64,000 bases of DNA, taken from NCBI GenBank assembly GCA_037127315.1, contig JBBBDQ010001453.1:1-64000 (forward strand), in the 5' to 3' direction. The notes beneath the pieces were generated by a model. That model was not told where the DNA came from, made no database searches, and saw nothing but the letters and a program-made list of their open reading frames with translations. A program made the translations under genes and the position numbers. Source of the stretch: Ascarosepion bandense. Lineage: Eukaryota > Mollusca > Cephalopoda > Sepiida > Sepiidae. This document shows, one piece after another, positions 12,187-22,595 of the stretch; positions within the stretch are counted from its first letter, which is position 1; the number at the start of each line of letters is the position of its first letter.

Positions 12187-12333
12187 ATTTTAGTCAACAA
12201 TACAATTATCCTCACTCATACACACAGTAAAAAGAACCTTCAGATATTGGAGGCCATCTACATTAAATCCAAACAACCCACACTTAATAAAATCACATTT
12301 AAATCTGGTCATAACACATTACATTGCATTTGA
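12187..12333 (+). pseudogene. GIY-YIG-type endonuclease tail fragment (Penelope-like)
   Basis: An open stretch of 48 codons ends in TGA. It contains NLQILEAIYIKSKQPTLNK, which resembles the E-A-x-Y-I...P-x-L-N end of GIY-YIG nucleases in Penelope-like retroelements. The family's enzyme nicks target DNA for retrotransposition. Upstream coding sequence is missing, so this is a remnant. Confidence 0.6.
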
Positions 12334-12519
12334 ATATATGGTTCTGTTGTCCTTTTGAGCTATCACATGGTGTGACGTCATAGAATCGCATTGCAAATTT
12401 GAGAACTGCGTTTGTTATTTTTGTTAACTATTGCTGTTGCCTAGTGAAGTTTTATGTCAACACAAAATAAAATCGTCGGTGATGGTGGATGTTATTGTAT
12501 TACCGTCTTAATAACCTCT

Positions 12520-12545
12520 CTGAAGATGGCTCATGTGAGCCGAAA
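12520..12545 (+). ncRNA. hammerhead-like CTGAAGA-hairpin-GAAA motif
   Basis: CTGAAGA (12520-12526) is followed by a hairpin with perfect arms GGCTCA and TGAGCC and then CGAAA. A hammerhead core would be CTGATGA, so one core base differs (A for T at U7, the most tolerant core position). The motif sits just upstream of the right inverted arm of the Penelope-like remnant, where the family carries its ribozyme. Stem I pairing is not evident. Confidence 0.4.
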
Positions 12546-12697
12546 GCTAAGAACCAAATTAATAAAAATTATCCAAATGTTGGAGAATTTTTGTCTTTAT
12601 TTTGAACTGAAATTAAAGCCAAAATACGACATTCAGAACGGCTCATGATTAAACATAATAGACATTCATTGTCTCTTATATTTAACAGTATACGTTT

Positions 12698-12925
12698 AGA
12701 AAATATATATATATATATATATGTTGCATGAAAGTAAGTTTGATTCTTATATATCCCACAAAAATTTTCACTGGCAACCATGTAAGACAAAAATACCCAG
12801 TATAAATGTAACGGTTCACTTACTTTTGTGCATTTTAATTTTTGATTAATATTTTTTATTTCACCTTAATAAACAATTTTAGAAGTGATCGTAATTCATT
12901 TAATAACAGTTTTCTTAATAATTAA
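12698..12925. other. no gene seen; short (TA)n
   Basis: A TA run at 12705-12722, then AT-rich unassigned sequence up to the target duplication of the solo LTR. Confidence 0.4.
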
Positions 12926-13545
12926 TGTTGGGGATCACCCCTTTTTGCACATAAAAATGGACTCACCTGATGTGTACATATAATTCTGCTAATACAGAGA
13001 ACAGTAGTGATTGCCAAAGCGTTTTCTCACTGCGGCGGCATTTCTCACTGTCAGCCCTCTGCCTTCGGGCAGAGGGCGCTTTCTGCTTCCGAGCAGAGAG
13101 CAATAACCCAGTCGTAGTTCTGCCGAAGGGTAGAAGCACGACTCGGTAAAAATAGACAGGTATTTTTTAATCGGGCCATATAGCCCGGAAATTCCCACTG
13201 ATAAACTGACCATGTGTCACATGTTGCCCTTAGTGGGAGGGACAACTAAATATAGTGATTGTCAAAGGCAATTGTAGAGTTGAGTAGTTGTACAGACGCT
13301 TAGTTGGTCAGTAAGTTGCTGCAGAGTAATTTGGAGTTGTTTTGGATATAGACTCATTACCTGGACATACTTCTTCACTACAAGACTGTATATATTGATT
13401 TCTAACAGTATTCCTAGTATTCCTGAATTGACTAACCCGTGTTCCAGTTTGTATATTTTCGTTCAATATAACTACATTTTCTATCTCCATATCTGTTTTT
13501 TGTTATTTATTATTTTGTGTGGTTTCTCAACAAGAATCCACAACA
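12926..13545 (+). mobile_element. solo LTR, 620 bp, target duplication ATTAA
   Basis: It begins TGTTGGGG and ends CCACAACA, so it has short TG...CA inverted ends. It is flanked on both sides by ATTAA (12921-12925 and 13546-13550). No gag or pol sequence is attached, so it is read as a solo LTR left by recombination between two LTRs. It contains three consecutive hairpins (listed separately). The superfamily cannot be fixed from the LTR alone; a 5-bp duplication fits Gypsy or BEL/Pao. Confidence 0.85.
13054..13142 (+). promoter_or_regulatory. three tandem tetraloop hairpins inside the solo LTR
   Basis: Hairpin 1 (13054-13077) has a perfect 10-bp stem, GCCCTCTGCC with GGCAGAGGGC, and a TTCG loop. 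Hairpin 2 (13078-13101) has a 10-bp stem, one G-T pair and a TCCG loop. Hairpin 3 (13111-13142) has an interrupted 12-bp stem with a GAAG loop. Hairpins 1 and 2 look paralogous. As RNA they would be very stable; their role (packaging, dimerisation or termination) is unknown. Confidence 0.85.
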
Positions 13546-13550
13546 ATTAA

Positions 13551-14340
13551 TATATAGTTTAATTATTATTTGTTGATTGTCTAGAAAAGAGAGACAAACA
13601 TTTTTAATATTATTTTAGGGCTTCACTTGTGAACGGTACTATATATACGCACACGTCAGCTATGAGCTTCTTTCAGAATCTAATTTGGCCTTTGATAGGT
13701 TTTGTTTTTATCCTGTGGGATAACATGCGACCATCATCCCCAGGAAAAAAGCTATTGGGGGAGCTTATTTAGACGCTAACCATCTATCCATGCAGCAGGT
13801 TGTACTGGGCTACATGTCACCATTTTCAGACCTAAGCCTGAAATGAACAGGAACTGATGAACTCAGGCATGTTCTGAACAGCCTCTAAATTATTCGCAAC
13901 TCAGTCACCAGACTTGTGCAGCTGGAATGTGTTGGGAATCTGTTGCAACAATTTTAAATTTAATTTCTTGACTGCAACATTCTTTAGAGCAAGAATATCT
14001 CAGCTAGAGAGCCACTGGTAATTTCTGTTGTGCAAGGTTATCTTGACATTCTTAAATACATCAGGTTTCATTCTTGGTAATTTGATCTGAAAACGTTCTT
14101 TTTCAGTTTGCCCAATATTTCAGAAAAGAAAAAAATTCAAGGTTTTTTTCCTTTATTGTTCTTTTGTTTGACTGAAAAACTAATAACAGAATTAATGCTG
14201 AATAATCTTGAAGGTCAGTATCATCTGTCCTCTCTTTTTTTTTTTCTCAAATTAATGTTCACTGAATACAAAACCCAAGAGTCATTCAAGGTAAAGGATC
14301 ACTGTGTGGTAAGAATAAGAAAAAATAAGAAGTCAAGTTA
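13551..14340. other. no gene seen
   Basis: Unassigned sequence. A 77-codon frame at 14108-14341 is low-complexity (F/L/K-rich) with no recognisable domain. Confidence 0.4.
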
Positions 14341-14800
14341 ATCCTAAACTCAAAGAGGTTAAGATTTTAGTGATTGGGAAAACATTCTGCCAGGCATCGA
14401 AATTGCAAAGTGGCAGTTCTTGGGAAGAAGCTGTCTGAATAGAACTTGCTTTTTGCTATAGGAAGATGAAAAAAAATAACAGTTAAACCTAAAGTTGAAG
14501 AAGTCAAGATTGTAGCGATTACGAAAACATTCTGCAGGGTATCTGAATCACAAAGATGCAGTTCTTGGGAAGAAGTTGTCAGAATAAGACTTGCTTCTTA
14601 CTACTAGAATATGAAAGAAATTGGGATGATTAACACTTGTGTATGTTGCATGGTGTGTCCCAGTTGTAAGTATCACAGATGGTGGGACTAAGAAAAGTAG
14701 CTCATCAGAACACATGACGTTGCTGTAGCAATAGAGAAGAGAGAGGCAAACAACAAATGTTTTGTCTGTGGGAAAGGGGTTGTAAGGTAGAAGATTCTTC
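14341..14800 (-). pseudogene. LINE-A reverse-transcriptase ORF, C-terminal remnant, partly duplicated
   Basis: On the minus strand, fragments resemble the carboxyl end common to jockey/CR1-type LINE ORF2 proteins: a CSDELLFLVPP-like block near 14690, then SYSDNFFPRTASL near 14570, then CFRNRYNLDFF near 14490. The last ~95 bases are repeated at 14345-14440 (FYSDSFFPRTATL again). This indicates a local duplication. Stops interrupt it. The clade cannot be settled from this tail alone. Confidence 0.7.
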
Positions 14801-15755
14801 TCAAATTACACACCACATACCAATTTATCTCTAGTAATGTAATCATTTGACTACAATACAGATAATTAAAACTTCAACTTAATTTTACACCAATGACCTT
14901 CTTTGATCACAGAGATTAAACTGGACTATATCCACCATATTTTTGTAATATTAAAAAACATTTTTGTATTTTATTACAAACTCAGTACCTCATCTCATTT
15001 TGTTAAGAATGGTTTCATTTGGCTACAAACAGAATGCTTTTTCTTTGATGGTTCCTACTGATTTTAAATGACCTTGAAGCCAAACTTGCAGAACCAATGT
15101 CAGAATTCATGTCAGCATAGCAAAAATAATATTGCAGATCATTTTGCCAGAAATTGGTTCAATTACCTGGAAATGGGATGCAGTGTCCTTTGATGGCTTC
15201 TGGTTACCTTGAAAAACCTCTGACATTAACCTTACAGAGCCTATGCTATGATTTGATTTCTTGTAATTATTTATACAAAAAACTTGGTCATTGTATAGAT
15301 ATGTGTGTGTGTGTCTGTGTGTGTGTGTGTCAAGAAAGAAAAAAGAACAACAAAATGAAAAGTTGAACTAAAAATTAACTGTGAAAAATATTTCATCTCT
15401 GAATTCAAATATGTTCAATGGTGTGACGATGTCTCAATTAACAGTCACCTATCTGACTTTATTCCAACTTCATGATAATTTCATGTTTGCAGGGTATTCA
15501 GCTAAGTTGGTTAATTTAATGACATATCAACCTTTATTGGGTTATTTAATGTCAAATATAAGTTTTATAGGAAAAAAATTAAAATAAATTAATAGAAAGG
15601 TAGACAGAAGTCCAGTTTACACATAAATCAAAATTTAGGCCAGATAAATTAATTTAACAAAATATCAAACTTTGTTGGATTATTTAATATTGAATTTCAA
15701 TTTTATAGTATAAAATCATAAGAAATCAATAAAGATTCATATGTAGAATCCGTTT
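14801..15755. other. no gene seen; (GT)n at about 15300-15333
   Basis: Unassigned AT-rich sequence. A diverged pair of short blocks (GTTATTTAATGTCAAATAT near 15540 and a similar one near 15680) hints at an old duplication of about 140 bases. Confidence 0.4.
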
Positions 15756-15759
15756 ACAC

Positions 15760-18260
15760 TTGAATTGTAAAGGTAGATATTTGGTCAGGCTTGACTTGAG
15801 TCTGGTAATATCCTTCAAGAAGGTGTCCCATTTTGAATGAGTTTTTACCTCTTCTGAATTAATAAAAAGATACACACATCTGGTTTGCACTGGATTAAAA
15901 AAAGAAAAGGTATGCACAAGTCTCATTTGCACTGGAGTCAAATAGTTGCATATAGAGTCAGTTTGCAGTTAAGTCAAAAAAGGTATACATAGGTTTTATT
16001 TACCCTGGTGCTAAAAAGCAAGGTGGCTATATCCACTTTATATTAGAGTCAAAAAGGTAGACACAAGTTTGATTTGCCCTGGTGCTGGGGTATACAAAGG
16101 TGCATACAGGTCCACTTTATATTAGAGTCAAAAAGGTAGACACAGGTTTGATTTGCCCCAAAAGCAAAAAGGTGCATACAAGTGTGTCCACTTTATATTA
16201 GAGCGGTGTTGTAGACACAGGTTTGATTTGCCCTGGTGCTAAAAAGGTGCATACAGGTCCACTTTATAATAGAGTCAAAAAGGCAGAGGCTGCCTGATTT
16301 GCCCTGGCAAGCAAAGGTGCATGCTACAGGTCCACTTTATATTAGAGTCAAAAGGTAGACACAGTTTGATTTGCCCTGGTGCTAAAAGGGTGCATACAGG
16401 TCCACTCTTTATATTAGAGTCAAAAAAGGTAGACACAAGTTTGATTTGCCCTGGTGCTAAAAGGTGCATACAGCCCACTTTATATTAGAGTCAAAAATGC
16501 AGACACAGGCTTGATTTGCCCTGGTGCTAAAAAGTGCACAGTCCACTTTATATTAGAGTCAAAAAGGTAGACAACAGTGTTTGATTTGCCCTGAAAGCAA
16601 AAGTTGCATGCAAAGGCCCTAATTTTATATTAGAGTCAAAAAAGGTAAGACACAGGCTTGATTTGCCCTGGTGCTAAAAAGGCATACAGGTCCACTTTAT
16701 ATTAGAGTCAAAAAAGGTAGACACAGGTTTGATTTGTCTTGGAAAGCAAAAGGTGCATACAGGTCCACTTTTATATTAGAGTCAAAAAAGGTAGACACAA
16801 GTTTGATTTGCCCTGGTGCTAAAAGGTGCATGTTATAAGTCCACTTTATATTAGAGTTCAAAAAGTGTAGACACAGCTTGATTTGCCCTGGTGGCAGCAA
16901 AAGGTGTATACAGGTCCACTTTATATTAGAGTCAAAAAGGTAGGACATGCTTGATTTGCCCTGGAAAGCAAAGGTGCATAAGCAGGTCCACTTTATATTA
17001 GGAGTCAAAAAAGGTAGATACAGGCTTGATTTGCCCTTAAAAGCAAAAAGGTGGCCACAGGTCCACTTTATAATAGAGTCAGTGTTGGTGACACAGGTTT
17101 GATTTGCCCTGGTGCTAAAAGGCATGCAGGTCCACTTTATATTAGAGTCAAAAAAGGTAGACACAGGTTTGATTTGCCCTGGTGCTAAAAAGGTGCATAC
17201 AGGTCCACTTTATATTAGAGTCAAAAAAGGTAGACAATAAGTTTGGATTTGCCCTGGTGCTAAAGGTACAGGTCCACTTATATTAGAGTCAAAAAGGTGG
17301 ACACAGGTTTGACGGTTCTGGTGCTAAAAAGGTGCTACAGGTCCACTTATATTAGGAGTCAAAAAAGGTAGGTTATGGTTTGATTTGCCCTGAAAAGCAA
17401 GGTGCATACAGGTCCACTTTATATTAGAGTCAAAAAGGTAGACACAAGTTTGATTTATTCTGGTGCTAAAAAGGTAAAGGTGCATACAGGTCCACTTATA
17501 TTAGAGTCAAAAAGGTAGACACAGGCTTGATTTGGCCTGGTGCTAAAAAAAAAAAAAGGCATACAGGTCCACTTTATATTAGAGTCAAAAAGGTAGACAC
17601 AGGTTTGATTTGCCCTGTGCTAAAAGTTGCATGCAGGTCCACTTTTATATTAGAGTCAAAAGTGCTGCAGACACAGGTTTATTTGCCCTAGCAAAAGGCA
17701 TGCAGGTCCACTTTATATTAGAGTCAAAAAAGGTAGAGATAAGACAGGCCTGATTTGCCCCAAAAGCAAAAAGGTGTTACAGGTCCACTTTATATTAGAG
17801 TCAAAAAAAGGTAGAAACAGGTTTGATTTGCCCTGGTGCTAAAAAGGTGCATACAGGTCCACTTTATATTAGAGTCAAAAAAGGTAGACACAGGTTTGAT
17901 TTGCCCTGGTGCTAAAAGGTGCATACAGGTCCACTTTATATTAGAGTCAAAAAAGGTAGACACAGGTTTGATTTGCCCTGGTGCTAAAAAGGTGCATACA
18001 GGTCCACTTTATATTAGAGTCAAAAAAGGTAGACACAGGTTTGATTTGCCCTGGTGCTAAAAAGGTGCATACAGGTCCACTTTATATTAGAGTCAAAAAA
18101 GGTAGACACAGGTTTGATTTGCCCTGGTGCTAAAAGGTGCATACAGGTCCACTTTATATTAGAGTCAAAAAAGGTAGACACAGGTTTGATTTGCCCTGGT
18201 GCTAAAAAGTTGTATGCAGGTCCACTTTATATTAGAGTCAAAAAAGGGACATATAAGTTT
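15760..18260. repeat. 73-bp satellite array, about 33 units
   Basis: The unit reads GGTCCACTTTATATTAGAGT, then CAAAAAAGGTAGACACAGGT, then TTGATTTGCCCTGGTGCTAA and AAAGGTGCATACA. The spacing is exactly 73 between 18001 and 18074. Between about 17800 and 18230 consecutive units are almost identical. From 16.0 to 17.8 kb the units carry many one- to three-base insertions and deletions. The left edge (15.76-15.96 kb) contains single 36-bp-like half units. Short open frames here are by-products. Confidence 0.95.
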
Positions 18261-18267
18261 GGTTTAC

Positions 18268-18596
18268 AGTCAGTCAGTCAATCAGGCAAGGGCCCTTGAT
18301 GATCCACACTTGGGCGATTATATCTTGAAAAAGACATGATTGACTAGGCAGAAGATTTTCCTGCAGTAGGTTGCCATTATTTTCTGCAGTAAACTGGTTG
18401 AAAACCAAGGCTATAGAGCCAAATCTATCCTGCTATTTAATCTATAGCTAGAGGCAGAAGAAATGAATTAATACCTTTCCCCAAGAGTATTTGCACGTAT
18501 GTGAATGCAACAAATTCGACTAGAATTCGAATTTGGATCTCCAATTTCTCATTCCAAGCTGATATTCACTGTGCCACAATGCACTGACTGTTTGGT
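18268..18596 (-). mobile_element. SINE-A copy (tRNA-derived), full length
   Basis: In reverse it begins GTGCATTGTGGCACAGTG, which fits a polymerase III A box, then a B-box-like stretch, and it ends in repeated TGACTGACTGAC. It matches the copies at 23.3, 34.9, 39.0, 46.4 and 61.1 kb. Internal blocks shared by all include CCAAGGCTATAGA and GACATGAT. It separates the 73-bp and 36-bp satellites. Confidence 0.85.
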
Positions 18597-18599
18597 TCA

Positions 18600-19245
18600 C
18601 ACTGGAATAAAGAAAATATACACAAGCCTGGTTGCAACTGGATTAAAAATGGTGAATACAGGTCCACCTAATACTGGAGTCAAAAAGTTCACCCCAGTTC
18701 AGTTTGCACTGGAGTCAAAAAGGTGCACACTGATCTGGTTTGCTCTGGAGTTAAAAATATGCACACAGGTCGGGTATGCACTGGAGTCAAAAAGGTGCAC
18801 ACAGATCTGATTTGAACTGGAGTCAAAAAGGTGCACACAGGTCTGGTTTGCACTGGAGTCAAAAAGGTGCACACAGGTCTGGTTTGCACTGGAGTCAAAA
18901 AGGTGCACACAGGTCTGGTTTGCACTGGAGTCAAAAAGGTGCACAGAGGTCTGGTTTGCAGTGGAGTCAAAAAGGTGCACAGAGGTCTGGTTTGCACTGG
19001 AGTCAAAAAGGTGCACAGTGGTCTGGTTTGCACTGGAGTCAAAAAGGTGCACACAGGTCTGGTTTGCACTGGAGTCAAAAAGGTGCACAGAGGTCTGGTT
19101 TGCACTGGAGTCAAAAAGGTGCACAGAGGTCTGGTTTGCACTGGAGTCAAAAAGGTGCACACAGGTCTGGTTTGCACTGGAGTCAAAAAGGTGCACACAG
19201 GTTTGCTCTGGAGTAAAAAAAGCTAGAAAAAGTACATACAGGCCT
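18600..19245. repeat. 36-bp satellite array, about 17 units
   Basis: The unit GGAGTCAAAAAGGTGCACAC plus AGGTCTGGTTTGCACT repeats every 36 bases (for example 18841 and 18877), nearly perfectly between 18.78 and 19.20 kb. Because 36 is a multiple of 3, each frame stays open for more than 100 codons on both strands. This yields repetitive frames that I do not regard as genes. Confidence 0.97.
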
Positions 19246-19424
19246 AGATTCCAATTGATTCAAAAAGGGAAATAAAGATTTAATAAGCAAAAACTACAGA
19301 AAAGAGTAAAAAAAATAAGCATCAGTCAGGTGTAAGGCTGAGTTTGTAGTATCCACTTGAAAGGTGCCCTTCCTTTTTGAGAGGGGAGAGTCATGCCCCT
19401 TTGCAGGATATGAAGGATTTTTTA

Positions 19425-19645
19425 TTTTATTTTTTTTTCAATTGGAGTAGATAGACTAATCTATCGCCCGGTTCACACTCCACCCACGTCTATTGAACAG
19501 GTGTAGAGGCTCATCCCTTGTTCCCTGTTTAGGATGTGGTTTCCGGCTTTCTCTTTTCCAATCTTCGTACTCTTATGTAGCCCCCTGCGCATCAGTGGCG
19601 TTACCGCCTTGCTTGGGGTGATATGATTAAAAAAAAAAAAAGAAA
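19425..19645 (+). mobile_element. interspersed repeat with LINE-A-type 3' tail
   Basis: It matches 28921-29140 in reverse over about 200 bases, including ATCGCCCGGTTCACACTCC and CCGGCTTTCTCTTTTCC. It ends ATGTAGCCCCCTGCGCA and GCCTTGCTTGGGGTGA, the same terminal phrase found at the ends of the LINE-A fragments at 37.8 and 60.1 kb. It may be a truncated LINE-A or a short element that borrows its tail. Confidence 0.65.
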
Positions 19646-20179
19646 GTATATTCTGCAGGGCAAGGTGGATATTCAACTGAGAAAAATGTAATTTATCAGC
19701 AACAAAAAAACAAAAGGAAAAATAACAAAAGAGAATGATTACAAAATCATTTCAGAATTCATGTAATTCATATTTGTTAGTAATGAACAGAAGACTTAAT
19801 AATTTCCTCTTCTTAGCATTAGGGTTTGTTTACTTGCATAGATAACAAATTTTTTTCCAGGTAAGGAAAAACATTTTCACTTTAGAACCTAGAAATCTTT
19901 GTGGTGCACCTGTTATGCTAAAAGTATTGTCAAGCATCTGGCATTTAGGAAGAGGAGTAACAGATGACTGTTCAGTTATTTGAAATCATCTGGAATTGTA
20001 TTTTCATTATAGGTACATTGATTAATATATCTGCATGTAGTTGCCTTTGGTTTGACTGAAAATATTTCAACACTGAGATTCATTTCATTCGGTGTAATGA
20101 AGGAGGTGCTGAAAAGTTCTTAATCCAATCCACTTCTTAAACTCTGACATATATCAGAATTTGTTTTAGCATTATTTAT
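19646..20179. other. no gene seen
   Basis: Unassigned AT-rich sequence. Confidence 0.4.
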
Positions 20180-21600
20180 AGTCAGATTATTGCCCTCAGT
20201 TTTGTTGTTACTATCACAACATTTCAGCCATTGTTCCCTTCAGCCTTCATCAGGTGTTTGTCAATCCAGATAACATATAGGAAATTCTGAACTGAACCCG
20301 TTATTCAATCTATTACTAGCATCATAGCCCAGCGTTGCCCATGCAACTCAGAAGATTTTTTAATTAGATGATTAATGCAGTGTGTTGCAATTTCCGAGCG
20401 CTTGTAGTTGCCGCCTCACTTTAAAACTCAGTTATATAAAAAAATAATTATATAAAAAATTGTTGTTTAGAAATTGTTAAAAAATTCCATTAAAATAATC
20501 TATTTTCTTTTGTTTTGTGTAAACATGAGTTGATGTTTTGTGTGACATTGTATATAACATTGTGTTTATTTTTGTTTCAAAATTACAGGGGAAAATATTT
20601 ACATTTTTTGTTGACTAAATGAATTTCAGAAATTTTCAAAGAATATTTAAAAATGTAGACATTTAATTTTAGAAGAAAAAGTTACATTAATGCTACACGA
20701 TTTACAGACAGTTGCTTTCATGAAATATTTAGTGAAAAAAAGCTTTATTTTTTTTTTAAATTTTATTTTCTGAAGTATGGAATATTAAATCTGAAAAAAA
20801 AAGATTTAAATAATTAAATTAACCATTGGCACTTTTTTTTGCATGTTTTGTTTTTGTTTGAAAAAAATACTTTTTTTTAAAAATATTTCTTTTGTTACAA
20901 AATTATGTGGAAAAATATTCACATTTTTTTGTTGACCAAATGAATTTTTAAAATGTCGGAATAAAAATTAAATATAAAGGCTCATTTTTTTTTTAGTCAT
21001 GTTTGACATGTGGGATTTGATTTCTGTAATGTAATCTAGCAACCATCTTAGATGTTTTACAGAGCAAATGTAAACAATCGGCTCCATTGGCCAAAAAGTG
21101 CGAAAGGGAAAATTGCTGAACTTAAACTCAAAAATTATATGTCAACCTGGCTTCCCTGTAGATATGTGTCTCTAGAAAGTTTGAACGGCGTAACATAGAT
21201 TACAGTCACACACAAACTCACAGATCGCCTTTTTTGAATATAGATTATTATTAAATTATTGTTTTTTATTTACATTATTTATATTCTGACTATCGTCTTT
21301 ATTTTTGTTTATCACAAGGTTTTGAATATTGTGTCCTTCAACGTTCCTCAGATGTATATTGATCTCAGTAACCTGTATGGAATTCCAAAATGAACCCTTT
21401 ATTTAATCTATCATTATTATTATTAGATTATTCTTGTTTTTTTTCATTTACACTAATTATATTCAAATTATTCATCTTTGTTTTTTTTATCACAATGTTT
21501 TGGACATTGTGCCCTTTGGCCTTCCTCAGATATATATTAATCTGGGTAGCATACAGAAAATTCTGAACTGAACCCTTTATTTAATTTGTTAATACTGCGC
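20180..21600. repeat. ~178-bp tandem repeat split by a Helitron-like element
   Basis: Three units carry an ATCACAA...TTCAG/TTCCTCAGAT block followed by TTCTGAACTGAACCC and TTTATTTAATCTATTA. The anchors are at 20285, 21382 and 21560. The last two are 178 bases apart; the first is separated from them by the element at 20316-21244. On the minus strand the first unit contains CTGATGA and, 19 bases on, GAAA. The same family appears at 39.3 and 48.2-48.7 kb. Confidence 0.75.
20316..21244 (-). mobile_element. non-autonomous Helitron-like element, 929 bp, complete termini
   Basis: On the minus strand it starts with TC after an A (21244) and ends in CTAG before a T (20316), the insertion signature of Helitrons. 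A hairpin-like GGGCAACGCTGGGC lies about 10 bases before the end, though its stem is eroded. It contains no Rep or helicase coding sequence. Its 5' ~400 bases match the truncated copy at 1474-1890. Confidence 0.75.
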
Positions 21601-21699
21601 TATAACATGTGCATCAAATGAATTTATAAATATTTAATAATTACCTATATTGCAGTTTCCTCAATGAAAGAATGAAGAAAATTTAGGGTGATTCGGACG

Positions 21700-22595
21700 A
21701 GTTCATCTTTGCTTCCTTGCCTTGTAAAACTTTTCAAAGTAATAATAACAAAAGAACCATTCTGTTTTCATTTAGAATTATCTACTTGACAATAAATACT
21801 CAAAATAGTATGAAATATATCATTTCTTTTAAAAAACTGGGGTGGCCAAATAATTATGGCCGGTAGTGTATATGTATATAGATATATATATATATAGCAA
21901 ATCTACAAGGTGCGATGGGTAAATGGTCGCTATTTGCCTTGTAAAATTTTGCAATGTAATAATAACAAAAGAACCATTCTATTTTCATTTAGAATTATCT
22001 ATAGTGGCAATAGAAGGCTGACAAGATAATTCATGCTTATGGTAGGTGTGGGGTGGGGCATTGTATTTAAAGAAACAGTCTTTGATGTATTCGCTCCTTA
22101 GGTCAGTCAGTAGTTTTGAGACAGCGAAAGATAAGATGAGAGGGGTAAGGAAGGCGAACATAGTGACTTGGATCAAGGGAGCTACTAATTACATTCGTCT
22201 CTCTCGAGTCTGGGTCTGTCTGTCTGGTGATGCTTTCTGTATCGGCTTTTTATATCTTCTTTTTGGATCGCAGCAGATCATTTGGGAATTCATATTCATA
22301 TTTGATTCTGGGCTTTCCATTGGCCAATAAATAAAGTTCGCGTAGGCTCGCGAACTGGAAATTTAATATTTAATTAATTTTTAGTTTTCAGCCGGAACAT
22401 CTGCATGAAGCCAGCTGCGCGCCGACTAGTTTTGGTCATTTGCTTTTTGGTTGTGAGGGTGCAAACATCCGGTCCATCACTTTTGCTTGGTTGGTATCAC
22501 TGCATATTCACTTGGCAATAAATACTATAAATAGTATGAAATGCATCATTTCATTTAAAAAACTGGGGTGACCTAATAATTAGTGTAGTTCCCAC
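21700..22595. repeat. Tc1-type terminus repeated around an unassigned insert
   Basis: A block ending AAAAAACTGGGGTGGCC with ATAATTATGG occurs at about 21770-21865 and again, diverged, at about 22500-22590. A TTTTCATTTAGAATTATC block occurs at 21765 and 21983. The terminus matches 58809-58835 in reverse. The interior holds a 94-codon frame (22046-22330) that I do not recognise and an 8-bp-stem hairpin at 22335-22356 with arms AGTTCGCG and CGCGAACT. Confidence 0.55.

Larger units (their letters stand above)
11975..12697 (+). mobile_element. Penelope-like element 3' end between inverted repeats
   Basis: Arms of about 146 bases, 11975-12122 and 12552-12697, are inverted copies of each other. Between them lie the end of an endonuclease-like open frame and a hammerhead-like motif. 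Penelope-like elements are known for terminal repeats that may be inverted, for 5' truncation, and for a GIY-YIG endonuclease at the carboxyl end of their protein. This arrangement matches such a 5'-truncated copy. The reverse transcriptase is absent. Confidence 0.65.

Noticed and set aside
18689..19226. Overlapping 101-169-codon repetitive frames on both strands
   Set aside because: They come from a 36-bp unit divisible by 3 without stops. Equal openness on both strands and lack of any start context argue against a gene.
20236..20280. Minus-strand CTGATGA...GAAA in the 178-bp repeat as a ribozyme
   Set aside because: Sister units at 21.35 and 21.52 kb lack the exact boxes and no consistent stem I or III was found.
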